From contig NZ_KQ948684.1 in NCBI RefSeq assembly GCF_001514145.1, positions 28,729 through 79,137 of the forward strand: DNA of 50,409 bases, written 5' to 3'. Each line of letters begins with the position of its first letter. Position 1 is the stretch's first letter. This DNA is from Streptomyces canus (GTDB taxonomy: Bacteria > Actinomycetota > Actinomycetes > Streptomycetales > Streptomycetaceae). Of this stretch, positions 40,097 through 48,992 are shown piece by piece. A model generated the notes under the pieces. It worked only from the letters and a program-made list of their open reading frames with translations, ran no database searches and had not been told where the DNA came from. The position numbers and the translations under genes are program-made.

Positions 40097-42916
40097 TCAC
40101 CGCCAGGGCGGTGTGGGCTGTCCATCCGGGTCCAGACCATCGCGCCACCATGCACTGAAAGCTGATCCATCAGGAGGCATGTTGCGCGCGTGGCCTCGGT
40201 CGGCGACCTGGCGGAAGAAGTTTTCGGCGCCTTCCCGGTCTCCCGCCTTCTCCAGCGACAGGCCCAGCCGGTACAGAGGGTCGGGACTGCCGAGGTCATC
40301 GGCCAGCTGGGCAAGGCGCTCTGCTTCCTTCAGGTCCCCCGCCTGCTCGCGTAGCCTGACCAGGAAGTTCAGGGCGAAAACGCTGCCGCGTTCAGCGGCC
40401 TGCCGGTAGAGACTTTCAGCGCTCTCCTTGTCTCCGGTCGTTTCCCGCACGCGGCCGAGGTAGGTCATCCCGTTGGGGTCGCCGTTGTCTGCAAGCTGAC
40501 GTGCCAGGCTTTCAGCGCCTTCCCTGTCGCCCATCCTCTCGCGCAACGTGACCACGCGGCGCAGGCCAGCGGACTCGCCGTTGTCCGCAGCTCGCCGGTA
40601 GAGATCCTCCGCTTCTTCCCCATCCCCTGCTCGCTCCCGCAGAACAGCCAACGGGAAGAAGGCCTCGGTGATGCCGTGTTCTACGGCTTCCCGATAGAAG
40701 GTCTCGGCACCCTTCAGATCCTTGGCCTTCTCCCGCAACTGGCCCAACCGGTAGAGGGCTTCGGTGATGCCGTGATCGGCGGCCTCCTGATAGAGCCTGT
40801 CAGCCTCCTTTACGCTCCCCGCCCTTTCGACGGAGCGCGCCAGGCTGTGTAGGGCGGCAGGCCTGCCGCGGACTGCGGCCCGCCGCGCGAGGGCTGCAGC
40901 GCCCTTCCTATCGCCCACCATGTCCCGCACCGTGACCACGCGGCACAAGGCATCAAGGTCGCCGTGGTCGTCGGCGCGCTGATAGAGCGTCTCTGCGACG
41001 GCCTGGTCTCCCCTGTCCTCTCGGATCACGGCCAGGCAGTACAGGGCATCAGCGCCGACGTGCTCGACGAGCTGTTCGTAGAGGCTCTCGGCACTCGCCC
41101 GGTCCCCAGCCTCCTCCCGCATCATGGCCAGGCGGTACAGGATGGTGGTGCTGCCGTGACCGGCGGCCAGTCGGCCCAGGGCTTCAGCACCCTCGTGGTC
41201 CCCAGCCTCCTCCCGCAACTCCGCCAGGTCGGACAGCACTTTGATATTTCCGAGGTCAGCGGCCTGCCGTGCAAGGTCGTCAGCGCCTTCCCTGTCATTC
41301 GCTGCCTCCCTCAATAGAGCCAGGTTGAAGAGGACATCGGTATCGCCGAGGTCGGCTGCCCGCCGATAGAGATTCTCAGCCTCTTCTCGGTCGTCCGTGT
41401 CCTCCCGCATCTCGGCCAGGGCATAGAGGGCGTTGACGCTGCCGAGGGAGGCCGCGCGGTGGCGGAGGTGGTGTGCCCATTCCAGGCGGTGTCGGTCCTC
41501 AGCCGCCTCGACCAGGACGTCCAGGTCATCTGGGTTGGTGAGGTGGGCGTGGGCGGCGTCCCAGAACGAGGCCGGCGGGCACAGGGAGCGGCGGGTAGAG
41601 CGGCCGTGTTCTTCGAGGTAGTCGGCGAGCCGGAACATTGTGCCCGCGGGTTGGGGTGAGGGGTGTTCGGCTGGCTGCTGCGGGCCGGGTGGGCGTCGTT
41701 GAGGGCGGGCTCGTACGCGACGTAGCGGGGCTTGTTTGCCGTGCCCTGGTGCGGCGAGTTCGGCGTAGGCCTGTTCGGCCCAGTCCTCGGTGAGTTGGTC
41801 GTAGTCGTCCTGTGAGAGGTAGTCGGGGGCCGCGTCGGTCAGGAAGGCTTGGGGGAGGTGGGGGCCGACGAAGAGGCGACGGGCGTCCATTGCAGCGTGC
41901 AGCAGGGCGCGGGCGGGTGGGGTGGCCTGCTCGTAGCGGCGCAGGAGTTCGGGGGCTCCGGCCAGGTCCTGGGTGATCCGTCCGCCGTCGCGTGCGCGCG
42001 TGAGGGCGTCGGCCAGCAGTGCGTCACCCCCCTCGGCCAGGAGGGCGGCGGCGGCCAGGGCTGCGGAGTCGAACGCGTCGGGGACGGCAACGGTGCGGCC
42101 GGTGAGCAGTTCCCGCACCCGAGTGTGAGGGTCGTTCCCGTTCGGAGCGGGCAGCGTCGTGTACCGGTCGGCGTACTCGGGCCATAGTGTGCCCAGTACC
42201 AGGACTGGGCCGCGCTGCTCGTCGGTCAGCAGGCGGTGTACGGCTGCCGCGATCCGCTCGCCGCAGGCCCGGTCGCCGAGATAGTGCTGAGCCTCGTTCA
42301 GCCACACCACGGTGCGCGGCCCGACCTGGTGCAGCTCTTCCAGCGCGGCCTCCGCCCGGGTCGGGTCGAAGGGATGCCACAACCGCCAGGGCTTCGTGGC
42401 GAGCGGCTGCACGGCCTCCCAGCACGCCCTCGTCTTGCCCGTCGAGGAGCTGCCCACCAGGACCACGATCCGGCTGCGGCCCTGGGCCGCCTCGCGTACC
42501 GCTGCGGCCAGCACTTCGTCATGTCGGCGCTCCACGTATCCCGGCAGGGCCTGCTCGCCGACCGCGATGGTGCCCGGACCGGCCGGGTGCACTTCCAGCT
42601 CGTGCGGCTCCCACTGCTCGATCGGACGCCCCGGCCCCGGCATGTCGGCCGGGTGCCCATCCGCTTCCTCCATCGCGGTCCGCCGCAACTCCAGCAGCTC
42701 CCCCGCCGACAGCTTCAACGCGCGTGCCAGACGGGCCACCGTATTCGCCGACGGAACGCCGCCGTCAAGCGCAAGAGCCTTGCCCACCGTCGCTCGGCCC
42801 AGCCCGGCTAACCCCGCGAGCTCTGTCTGGTTCAGCCTGGCCCGGGCGCGTGCCTCTTCCAGCCGTCCGTGCAGCTCAGCGAGTGCCGGGCTGCGGCTGT
42901 TGTCCGCCTCGTGCAT
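40097..42916 (-). CDS. XRE-STAND ATPase with C-terminal TPR-like repeats
   Basis: 939 residues from ATG 42916; a GGGGGG run ends 7 nt upstream. GTG 43012 and ATG 42973 are weaker in-frame starts. XRE-type helix-turn-helix: ARARLNQTELAGLAGLGRATVGKALALDGGVPSANTVARLARALKLS (residues ~24-70). P-loop ATPase: Walker A GSSSTGKT (155-162), Walker B-like TVVWLNEAQHYL (202-213, Asn-Glu in place of Asp-Glu). The tail (about 490-930) has roughly 14 tandem units of 32 residues built on REEAGDREGAExLYRxAAD-G-xxALxxLAxL, like TPR or Sel1 repeats. A STAND switch protein: repeats sense a partner and the ATPase domain oligomerises. No enzymatic effector domain is seen; the helix-turn-helix may be the output. 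Confidence 0.82.
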   Translation of the reverse strand: MHEADNSRSPALAELHGRLEEARARARLNQTELAGLAGLGRATVGKALALDGGVPSANTVARLARALKLSAGELLELRRTAMEEADGHPADMPGPGRPIEQWEPHELEVHPAGPGTIAVGEQALPGYVERRHDEVLAAAVREAAQGRSRIVVLVGSSSTGKTRACWEAVQPLATKPWRLWHPFDPTRAEAALEELHQVGPRTVVWLNEAQHYLGDRACGERIAAAVHRLLTDEQRGPVLVLGTLWPEYADRYTTLPAPNGNDPHTRVRELLTGRTVAVPDAFDSAALAAAALLAEGGDALLADALTRARDGGRITQDLAGAPELLRRYEQATPPARALLHAAMDARRLFVGPHLPQAFLTDAAPDYLSQDDYDQLTEDWAEQAYAELAAPGHGKQAPLRRVRARPQRRPPGPQQPAEHPSPQPAGTMFRLADYLEEHGRSTRRSLCPPASFWDAAHAHLTNPDDLDVLVEAAEDRHRLEWAHHLRHRAASLGSVNALYALAEMREDTDDREEAENLYRRAADLGDTDVLFNLALLREAANDREGADDLARQAADLGNIKVLSDLAELREEAGDHEGAEALGRLAAGHGSTTILYRLAMMREEAGDRASAESLYEQLVEHVGADALYCLAVIREDRGDQAVAETLYQRADDHGDLDALCRVVTVRDMVGDRKGAAALARRAAVRGRPAALHSLARSVERAGSVKEADRLYQEAADHGITEALYRLGQLREKAKDLKGAETFYREAVEHGITEAFFPLAVLRERAGDGEEAEDLYRRAADNGESAGLRRVVTLRERMGDREGAESLARQLADNGDPNGMTYLGRVRETTGDKESAESLYRQAAERGSVFALNFLVRLREQAGDLKEAERLAQLADDLGSPDPLYRLGLSLEKAGDREGAENFFRQVADRGHARNMPPDGSAFSAWWRDGLDPDGQPTPPWR

Positions 42917-43035
42917 GTGCTGGCCCCCCGGGTGGTGTGTGCGCCCGTGTTCATTTTCGTCTCGCTGAACCATGGCGCACAGGCATTCCGGGAGGTTGAT
43001 CCCTGTCAACACCCACCGTGTGCAGGGAGCTTGCC

Positions 43036-43233
43036 GTGACCGTCGCCGTCGTCCTCCTCGCTGTCGCTGTCGTCATCGTCGTCGCGCTGATGGCAGCCGC
43101 CGGCGCCGCCACGTTGGCCCGCCTCGAGGGCAGCACCTGGCCCAGCGCCCTGACCCGTGCGGCCCTCACCTTCACCACAGTGATCACCCTCGCCGCCGCC
43201 GTCACCGCGGCCCTCACCCCCCTCCTCCCGTGA
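43036..43233 (+). CDS. Small membrane protein divergent from STAND gene
   Basis: 65 residues from GTG 43036, chosen over GTG 43018 because AGGGAG lies 6 nt upstream. Two hydrophobic helices (residues ~2-25, VAVVLLAVAVVIVVALMAAAGAA, and ~39-62, ALTFTTVITLAAAVTAALTPLL) flank a short polar turn with Arg. It shares a 119-bp promoter region with the divergent XRE-STAND gene, so co-regulation by its helix-turn-helix domain is plausible. It could be a membrane target, a small toxin-like peptide, or unrelated. No family recognised. Confidence 0.55.
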   Translation: MTVAVVLLAVAVVIVVALMAAAGAATLARLEGSTWPSALTRAALTFTTVITLAAAVTAALTPLLP

Positions 43234-43293
43234 GCGCTGTGGTTCCTGGACAGCGTGGGCAGCGTCCGTTCACCGGAGAGTGACGGCGCGGCC

Positions 43294-43311
43294 GCGACGG
43301 CGCACCGTCGC
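43294..43311 (+). terminator. Compact hairpin after small membrane gene
   Basis: Perfect 7-bp arms GCGACGG / CCGTCGC with a 4-nt loop CGCA, 60 nt after the stop at 43233. Confidence 0.5.
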
Positions 43312-43351
43312 TGCGCAGGACGTAAGCGGATCGAGCCGTCAGCATGCGCGC

Positions 43352-43612
43352 ATGAATGATCAGTGGATTGCAGAGAGCGCGGTGTGTCCGCAGTGCCAGG
43401 GCCCAACGGAGGCCCTGTGGAGGGAACATCCGGGTGCCCACCGTCTCGATCAAGATCCGGGCGACCACGGGTGCCTCTTTCGTGACTGGGTCAGTCGTCG
43501 CTGCCGGGCGGGATGCTGGCAGCAACCACGTCCTATGCGGTCGTGCTGGCGTGGTGACAACGTGCCAGGTGCCTCGTCTGCGCCGGACGGAACGGAACCA
43601 GAGCTGGGTTGA
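43352..43612 (+). CDS. Doubtful small Cys-rich protein
   Basis: 86 residues from ATG 43352. VCPQCQGPTEALW and the later HGCLFRDWVSRRCRAGC give a spaced Cys pattern that could bind zinc. There is no Shine-Dalgarno sequence, codon third positions are only mildly GC-biased, and the C-terminal third looks random. It may be chance. If it is not a gene, 43312-43745 is empty apart from promoter sequence for the secreted protein. Confidence 0.25.
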   Translation: MNDQWIAESAVCPQCQGPTEALWREHPGAHRLDQDPGDHGCLFRDWVSRRCRAGCWQQPRPMRSCWRGDNVPGASSAPDGTEPELG

Positions 43613-43745
43613 TCTTCGACTCTCCTACAACCCTCGGCCCCTGCGGACGGTCTGATCCCGCGGGCCGAATCGGCTCTCTGACTCTCGCGGGCCGCTCACG
43701 CAGTGCACTGCTGTCTACCGGCCCCCTGTTCTCACTTGGACTCAC

Positions 43746-44525
43746 ATGCGTATACGTGCTGCGGCGATCGCCGGGACCACGTCCGCCGCCCTGCTGCTGA
43801 CCGCTGGGACCGGTTTTCCGGCACACGCCGATGGCCAACCGGTCATCACCAAGGTCGTGGTCAACAAGGGCAAGAACATCGTGGTCGGCCCCACCGCCGT
43901 CACCAAGTTCAGCGCCCAGGTCACGGCCACTGATCCGTCCGGCGTGATCGTGGCAGACGTGCAGCTGTGGCGCGGCCCCTCCTTCGACGACCGCACGGGC
44001 GGGATCTCCTACGACGCCCCCAACTGCCATGCCGACAGCTCCACGACCACCACCTGCACCATGAACTTCGCGGTCATGGCCGACACCCGCGACATGAGCA
44101 ACGCCGTGTCCAATGGGAAAGCCGGCACCTGGCACATCTACGCCAGCGCCTTCTCCAAGGACCGCGTCCAGACCACCGTCGACTCCTGGGCGACCATCAA
44201 GGTCCAGCGAAGGTCCCAGCTGACCGCGAACGCCGCCCCCGAGCCCGTGAAGAAGGGCAAGACCCTCACCGTCACCGGAAAGCTCTCCCGCGCCAACTGG
44301 GACACCCGCAAGTACGCCGGCTACAGCGGCCAAAGGGTGAAACTCCAGTACCGGCCCAAGAACAGCAGCACCTACACCACCCTCAAGACCGTCACCACCA
44401 GCAGCACCGGCGAGTTGAAGACCACCGTCAAAGCCACCGCCGACGGCTTCTACCGCTACTCCTTCCCCGGCACCACAACCACCCCGGCCATCAACGCCGC
44501 CGGCGACCACATCGACGTGAGGTAG
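43746..44525 (+). CDS. Secreted protein, possible DUF5707 type
   Basis: 259 residues from ATG 43746. Clear Sec signal peptide (MRIRAAAIAGTTSAALLLTAGTGFPAHA, cleavage after A28). A mature beta-rich domain (about 30-155: VVVNKGKNIVVGPTAVTKFSAQVTATDPSGV...CHADSSTTTTCTMNF, with one likely disulphide) precedes a second immunoglobulin-like domain (about 160-259: SQLTANAAPEPVKKGKTLTVTGKL...YSGQRVKLQYRPKNSSTYTTLKTV). The second domain resembles the bacterial surface Ig-like repeat (K-G-x-x-x-x-V-x-G-x-L ... VxLQYRP). Extracellular; no enzyme motif. Monocistronic. Confidence 0.72.
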   Translation: MRIRAAAIAGTTSAALLLTAGTGFPAHADGQPVITKVVVNKGKNIVVGPTAVTKFSAQVTATDPSGVIVADVQLWRGPSFDDRTGGISYDAPNCHADSSTTTTCTMNFAVMADTRDMSNAVSNGKAGTWHIYASAFSKDRVQTTVDSWATIKVQRRSQLTANAAPEPVKKGKTLTVTGKLSRANWDTRKYAGYSGQRVKLQYRPKNSSTYTTLKTVTTSSTGELKTTVKATADGFYRYSFPGTTTTPAINAAGDHIDVR

Positions 44526-45020
44526 AGACCGCCGGGCAGGAACACCCCTGTACTTGACCGCGTCGTCCTGCGAACCTCCGCGCGGCAAGTCAGGAGGCAT
44601 ATTGGTCGCGGACGGTGACGTGACCGCCCGGGCACGCGCGTCATGCCCGGGCCAGCACGGCCGCCGCAGTCCGGGTCCGTTCCATGTCCCGGCCCAGGTC
44701 GAGGGATTCCAGTGCATCGACGGCCGCTGGTCGGGTCTGGTGGACAGTTCGGCCACTGGTGTGCGGTGCTACCAGAGTTCGACAGAGCACGAAGCGCACT
44801 TCCCGGTGAACCGAAGTACGTTCTTGGCGGCGTAGCGCACTCTGACTCCGGACGCCCGCGAGGTGTTCGCGGCGCACTTGGAGAGGGTTGGCAGGCGTTC
44901 GCTGGGCTCTTCGCCATCCGGGGCGGTGCCGTCCGAGGCAATGCCGTACGACCGCCCCTGACACCAGCGGATCGGCTCCGGGCCGGTCGCGCTCCCCGAA
45001 CGCGGGAAGCGCCGCCGCTG
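44526..45020. other. Gap without a confident gene
   Basis: About 495 bp between the secreted protein and the convergent small membrane gene. Minus-strand translation gives protein-like stretches (for example VHQTRPAAVDALESLDLGRDMERTRTAAAVLARA ending near 44640) but no start, ribosome-binding site or family support. A degraded gene is possible. Confidence 0.35.
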
Positions 45021-45446
45021 TCAAGCCGCCGCCGATTGCCGGTGCTGGTTGCGGAATTGCCGCAGCAGCTCCGCCCACACCAGCAGGCAGGTCGCGGGCG
45101 CCGCGGCGGCGAACAGCATGTGCACGTCGTCCTCGCCCGCGCTGTGCGACGCCCACAGGCTCCAGGCCAGGGCCGCCAGCACTCCCACCACCGTCAGAAA
45201 CCAGGAGGGCAGCTCGCGGCGGTTGTCGACGATCGCCGCCGCCGCGCCCAGACCGCCGCCGACCACCAGCCCCATGACCAGGACCGCGCGGGTCCAGTCG
45301 GGGGCCCCGATGACGCCTTCCAGTACGGGCTTCGCGTGAAGCTGCCGGTATGTGATCAGCAGGCTGCCGATATAGACGATCGCCAACGTCGTCAGGCTCA
45401 GGACTCTGATGAACTGCCCCAGCGTGCCGCGGTTTCCACCAGCCAT
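45021..45446 (-). CDS. Small four-helix membrane protein
   Basis: 141 residues from ATG 45446; a GGGGGG run lies 7 nt upstream. An N-terminal hydrophobic segment (about residues 10-28, FIRVLSLTTLAIVYIGSLLI) and helices at about 48-68 (AVLVMGLVVGGGLGAAAAIV), 77-95 (WFLTVVGVLAALAWSLWA) and 103-122 (MLFAAAAPATCLLVWAELL) give four TM segments. A basic end follows. No recognised family; monocistronic, convergent with the secreted protein. Confidence 0.6.
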   Translation of the reverse strand: MAGGNRGTLGQFIRVLSLTTLAIVYIGSLLITYRQLHAKPVLEGVIGAPDWTRAVLVMGLVVGGGLGAAAAIVDNRRELPSWFLTVVGVLAALAWSLWASHSAGEDDVHMLFAAAAPATCLLVWAELLRQFRNQHRQSAAA

Positions 45447-45540
45447 GCTGTACCCCCCACTATGGAACAAGGCCGGAATTGGCTCTACAGGATGCCCGGT
45501 TGGGTATGAATGCGGCAGGGGGTCGCGGAAAATCCCCCGC

Positions 45541-45714
45541 GACGGGGCGCATGGCCACGGAACCGCCGCACTCGCAGACGAACTCCTGCAGGCCTACGGC
45601 TATCCCGAAACCGGCCTCATCACCCGCACCGGCCACCTCCAGCCCAGCCAGTTCACACAACGCACCTCCGGTGCCGTGGAACTCTGGGCACGCCAGCAGG
45701 GCCTCCAACACTAG
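45541..45714 (+). pseudogene. 3' remnant of an unidentified gene
   Basis: The frame DGAHGHGTAALADELLQAYGYPETGLITRTGHLQPSQFTQRTSGAVELWARQQGLQH ends at 45714. It has a natural protein composition and Streptomyces-like codon use but no start or upstream homologous extension. It looks like the tail of a gene truncated from the left, near the Tn3-family transposase. Not identified. Confidence 0.35.
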
Positions 45715-45753
45715 GACCGACCGGCCCTATTGGGCCCCGGTGCCCTAGCTCAG

Positions 45754-45772
45754 TCATCAGCCGCAAAGTAGG
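45754..45772 (+). repeat. Possible Tn3-element left inverted repeat
   Basis: TCATCAGCCGCAAAGTAGG, similar with one gap and two mismatches to the reverse complement of 48939-48956 (TCATCACCGACAAGTAGG). It lies about 85 bp before the transposase start. Tn3 ends are normally 38 bp, so this match is short and tentative. Confidence 0.25.
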
Positions 45773-45855
45773 TCTCGGGGAGCCGGGCGATCCCGTTTCC
45801 CCGTCCTGGGCGTCGTCGTTGGTCTGATCGAGTGATCGAGGCCAAAGGGGCGGGC

Positions 45856-48825
45856 GTGCGGCAAGAGTGGTCGCCAGAGGAGCTGTTGGCGAACTGGACG
45901 CTGGTAAACGGCGACTGGGAGCTGGTGGCGAACAAGAGCGGGACGACCCGGCTCGGCTTCAGCCTCTTGCTGAAGTTCTTCGAGCTGGAGGGCCGGTTCC
46001 CCGATGTGCTGGAAGAGGTCCCGCCGGCCGCGGTGGAGTACGTCGCCGATCTGGTGAAGGTCCCGGCCACCGACTTCGCGAAGTACCTGCTGGTGGGCCG
46101 GACTGCCGAGTACCACCGCAAGCAGATCCGTGAGGCCCTGGGATTTCGGCCCTCGACGGTCGCGGATGAGAAGGCGCTGGCCGAGTGGCTGGCCGTGGAG
46201 GTCTGTCCGGTCGAGCTGGTGGAGGACCGGCAGCGCGAGGCCCTGCTGGTCGAGTGCCGGGCCCGGAAGATCGAGCCGCCGGGCCGTACTCGGGTCGAGA
46301 AGGTACTCGTCGCGGCGCGGGGCAAGTGGGAGAAGACTTTCTGCGCCCGCACGATCGGCCGCCTGGGCGAGGCGGGTACGGCTCGGCTGCTGTCCCTGGT
46401 GGCTGAGGACAACGAGGCGGGCACCACCCTGCTGGCAGCGCTCAAGCGAGACCCAGGCGCGGTGGGCCTGGACTCGCTGCTGACGGAGATCACCAAGCTC
46501 AACGACGTGCGCAAGCTCGGGCTGCCCGACGAGCTGTTCACTGACTGCTCGGAGAAGCTGGTGGCCGCCTGGCGGGCACGAGCGATCAAGATGTACCCCT
46601 CGGACTTCCGCGACACGAGCGAGGACGTACGGATCACCCTGCTCGCAGCGCTGTGCTCGTCCCGGCAGGCGGAGATCACCGACGCCCTGGTCGACTTGCT
46701 GGTCGCGCTGGTCCACAAGATCAACGCTCGTGCCGAGCGGCGGGTGGAGAAACAGCTCACCGCCGAGTTGAAGAAGGTCCGCGGCAAGGAGGGCATCCTC
46801 TTCAAGCTGGCCACGGCTGCGGTCGACAAGCCCGACGAGGTCGTACGCCGGGCCCTGTTCCCGGTGGTCGGGGAGAAGACGCTCAAGGACCTGGTGGCCG
46901 AGGCGAAGGCGAATGAGAAGGTCTTCAAGGCGAAGGTCCGCACCACGCTGCGCTCCTCGTACAGCTCGTACTACCGGCAGATGCTGCCCCCGCTGCTGAA
47001 CACGCTGGGCTTCAAGTGCAACAACACGGCCTACCGGCCGGTGATGGACGCGATGAAGCTGCTGAAGAAGTACGCCGATGTAGACGGCAAGACCCGCTTC
47101 TACGACAGCGTCGAGGACGAGCCGCCGATGGACGGCGTGGTGCGCAAGGACTGGCGCGAGGCGGTCGTCGACGACAAGGGCAAGGTCGAGCGCATCCCCT
47201 ACGAGCTGTGCGTCCTGGTCGCGTTGCGGGACGCCCTACGGCGCCGCGAGATCCACGTCGAGGGCGCCGCCCGCTGGCGCAACCCGGAGGACGATCTGCC
47301 CGGCGACTTCGAGGCCACCCGCGCCGTGCACTACGCCGCGATCCGCCAGCCGCTGAACCCGAGGGCGTTCATCGCGGACCTGAAGAAGCGCATGACCGCG
47401 GGCCTGGACCAGCTGTCCCGCGCGCTCGCGGACGGCTCGGCAGGTGGGGTGAAGGTCACCACCCGCAAGGGCGAGCCGTGGATCACGGTTCCGAAGCTGG
47501 AGCCGCTGGCCGAGCCCACCGGCCTGGCGGCCCTCAAGGAGGAGGTCGCGCGCCGCTGGGGCGTCCTCGACCTCCTGGACGTGCTGAAGAACGCCGACTT
47601 TCTGACCGGCTTCACCGAGGAGTTCTCCTCAGTGGCCGCGTACGAGCGCATCGAGCGTGACGTCCTCCAGCGCCGTCTGCTGCTGGCCCTCTTCGCTCTG
47701 GGCACGAACATGGGTATCCGGGCGATCGTTGCGACCGGCGAGCACGGCGAGAGCGAGGCCGCGCTGCGGCACGTGCGCCGGCACTTCATCACCGTCGACA
47801 ATCTCCGGGCCGCCGTCACCAGGCTGGTGAACGCCACCTTCGCCGCCCGCGACACCGCATGGTGGGGCGGTGGCACCGCGTGCGCCTCGGACTCGAAGAA
47901 GTTCGGGTCCTGGTCCTCGAACTTCATGACCGAGTACCACGCCCGCTACGGCGGCAACGGCGTGATGATCTACTGGCACGTCGAGCGGAAGAACGTCTGC
48001 ATCTACTCCCAGCTCAAGAGCTGCTCGTCGTCCGAGGTGGCGGCGATGATCGAGGGCTTGCTGCGGCCCTGCACCGACGCCGAGATCGAGTCGAACTACG
48101 TCGACACGCACGGTGCGTCGGTCGTCGGGTTCGCGTTCACCGAGCTGCTGAAGAACATCGGCAGCGTCCGCCTGTACCGTCCGGACGACACCCCGCCCGG
48201 CTGGCCGACGCTCGGCGCCTCGCTGACGAGGCCGATCCGCTGGGAGCTGATCGAGCAGCAGTACGACCAGATGGTGAAGTACGCGACTGCGCTCCGGCTT
48301 GGAACGGCGGAGGCGGAGCAGGTGCTGCGGCGTTTCACACGGGGTGGCCCCAAGCACCCCACCTACCAGGCACTCGAAGAACTCGGCCGGGCCGTGCGCA
48401 CGATCTTTGCCTGCGACTGTCTGGCCAGTCCCGGCCTGCGCCGCGAGATCCACGGCGGGCTCCAGGTTGTGGAGAACTGGAACAGCGCGAACACCGTGCT
48501 CCACTACGGCAAGGACGGCGCCCTGACCGGCCCCGACAAGGAGCACGCCGAGACGTCGATGCTCGCCCTGCACCTGCTCCAGTCCGCGCTCGTGCATGTC
48601 AACACCCTGCTGGTGCAGCGGGTCCTGGCTGAACCAGCATGGGCATCGAAGCTGAGCGACGAGGACCGGCGCGGTCTGACCGCGCTGTTCTGGTCGAACG
48701 TCAACCCGTACGGCACGTTCCGCCTGGACATGGACAAGCGCCTCGATCTGGGGTCGGCCATCGCCGTGCCCCGCCCTCGCACACCGACGCATCAGGCCGC
48801 CCGATCAACCTCGAAGTCACGCTGA
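45856..48825 (+). CDS. tnpA: Tn3-family transposase
   Basis: 989 residues. GTG 45856 was chosen (AAAGGGG upstream, and the family typically starts MRQEWSPEEL-A-WTL); GTG 45832 is eight codons earlier. The N-terminal DUF4158-type part (LVANKSGTTRLGFSLLLKFFELEGRFP) is followed by the long helical region and the DDE catalytic part. The latter includes ALGTNMGIRAIVATGEHGESEAALRHVRRHFI, ACASDSKKFGSW (Asp), NYVDTHGASVVGFAFTELL (Asp) and the Glu region VVENWNSANTVLHYGKDGALTGPDKEHAETSMLALHLLQSALVHVNT. The gene appears intact. No resolvase gene or clear 38-bp ends were found, so the element is either incomplete or resolved elsewhere. Confidence 0.93.
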   Translation: MRQEWSPEELLANWTLVNGDWELVANKSGTTRLGFSLLLKFFELEGRFPDVLEEVPPAAVEYVADLVKVPATDFAKYLLVGRTAEYHRKQIREALGFRPSTVADEKALAEWLAVEVCPVELVEDRQREALLVECRARKIEPPGRTRVEKVLVAARGKWEKTFCARTIGRLGEAGTARLLSLVAEDNEAGTTLLAALKRDPGAVGLDSLLTEITKLNDVRKLGLPDELFTDCSEKLVAAWRARAIKMYPSDFRDTSEDVRITLLAALCSSRQAEITDALVDLLVALVHKINARAERRVEKQLTAELKKVRGKEGILFKLATAAVDKPDEVVRRALFPVVGEKTLKDLVAEAKANEKVFKAKVRTTLRSSYSSYYRQMLPPLLNTLGFKCNNTAYRPVMDAMKLLKKYADVDGKTRFYDSVEDEPPMDGVVRKDWREAVVDDKGKVERIPYELCVLVALRDALRRREIHVEGAARWRNPEDDLPGDFEATRAVHYAAIRQPLNPRAFIADLKKRMTAGLDQLSRALADGSAGGVKVTTRKGEPWITVPKLEPLAEPTGLAALKEEVARRWGVLDLLDVLKNADFLTGFTEEFSSVAAYERIERDVLQRRLLLALFALGTNMGIRAIVATGEHGESEAALRHVRRHFITVDNLRAAVTRLVNATFAARDTAWWGGGTACASDSKKFGSWSSNFMTEYHARYGGNGVMIYWHVERKNVCIYSQLKSCSSSEVAAMIEGLLRPCTDAEIESNYVDTHGASVVGFAFTELLKNIGSVRLYRPDDTPPGWPTLGASLTRPIRWELIEQQYDQMVKYATALRLGTAEAEQVLRRFTRGGPKHPTYQALEELGRAVRTIFACDCLASPGLRREIHGGLQVVENWNSANTVLHYGKDGALTGPDKEHAETSMLALHLLQSALVHVNTLLVQRVLAEPAWASKLSDEDRRGLTALFWSNVNPYGTFRLDMDKRLDLGSAIAVPRPRTPTHQAARSTSKSR

Positions 48826-48938
48826 GGGACTTCCAGGGCCTAGCCGACTTGGGAACCATCGGCGAGCCACCCCCGGCTGATGGAATGTCCGGGCGTGGCC
48901 AGGCGGCTGCCGCGTTCTGTTGCATGGCCGCCGGTGTG

Positions 48939-48956
48939 CCTACTTGTCGGTGATGA
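48939..48956 (-). repeat. Possible Tn3-element right inverted repeat
   Basis: CCTACTTGTCGGTGATGA, the partner of 45754-45772 in inverse orientation. It lies about 115 bp after the transposase stop. Confidence 0.25.
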
Positions 48957-48992
48957 ACGGTGCGCGGCCGATCTGGCGGGAATTTCGGTGAC

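Noticed and set aside
40097..42916. CRISPR-like or satellite array in the STAND gene
   Set aside because: The ~96-bp periodicity is imperfect and is explained by coding for 32-residue TPR-like protein repeats in one open frame.
42236..42999. Several plus-strand frames opposite the XRE-STAND gene start
   Set aside because: Antisense shadows with Arg/Pro/Ala-rich random composition; the minus strand encodes the helix-turn-helix and P-loop.
44641..45156. 171-codon minus-strand frame after the secreted protein
   Set aside because: It overlaps the better supported four-helix membrane gene, has no ribosome-binding site and shows no family resemblance.
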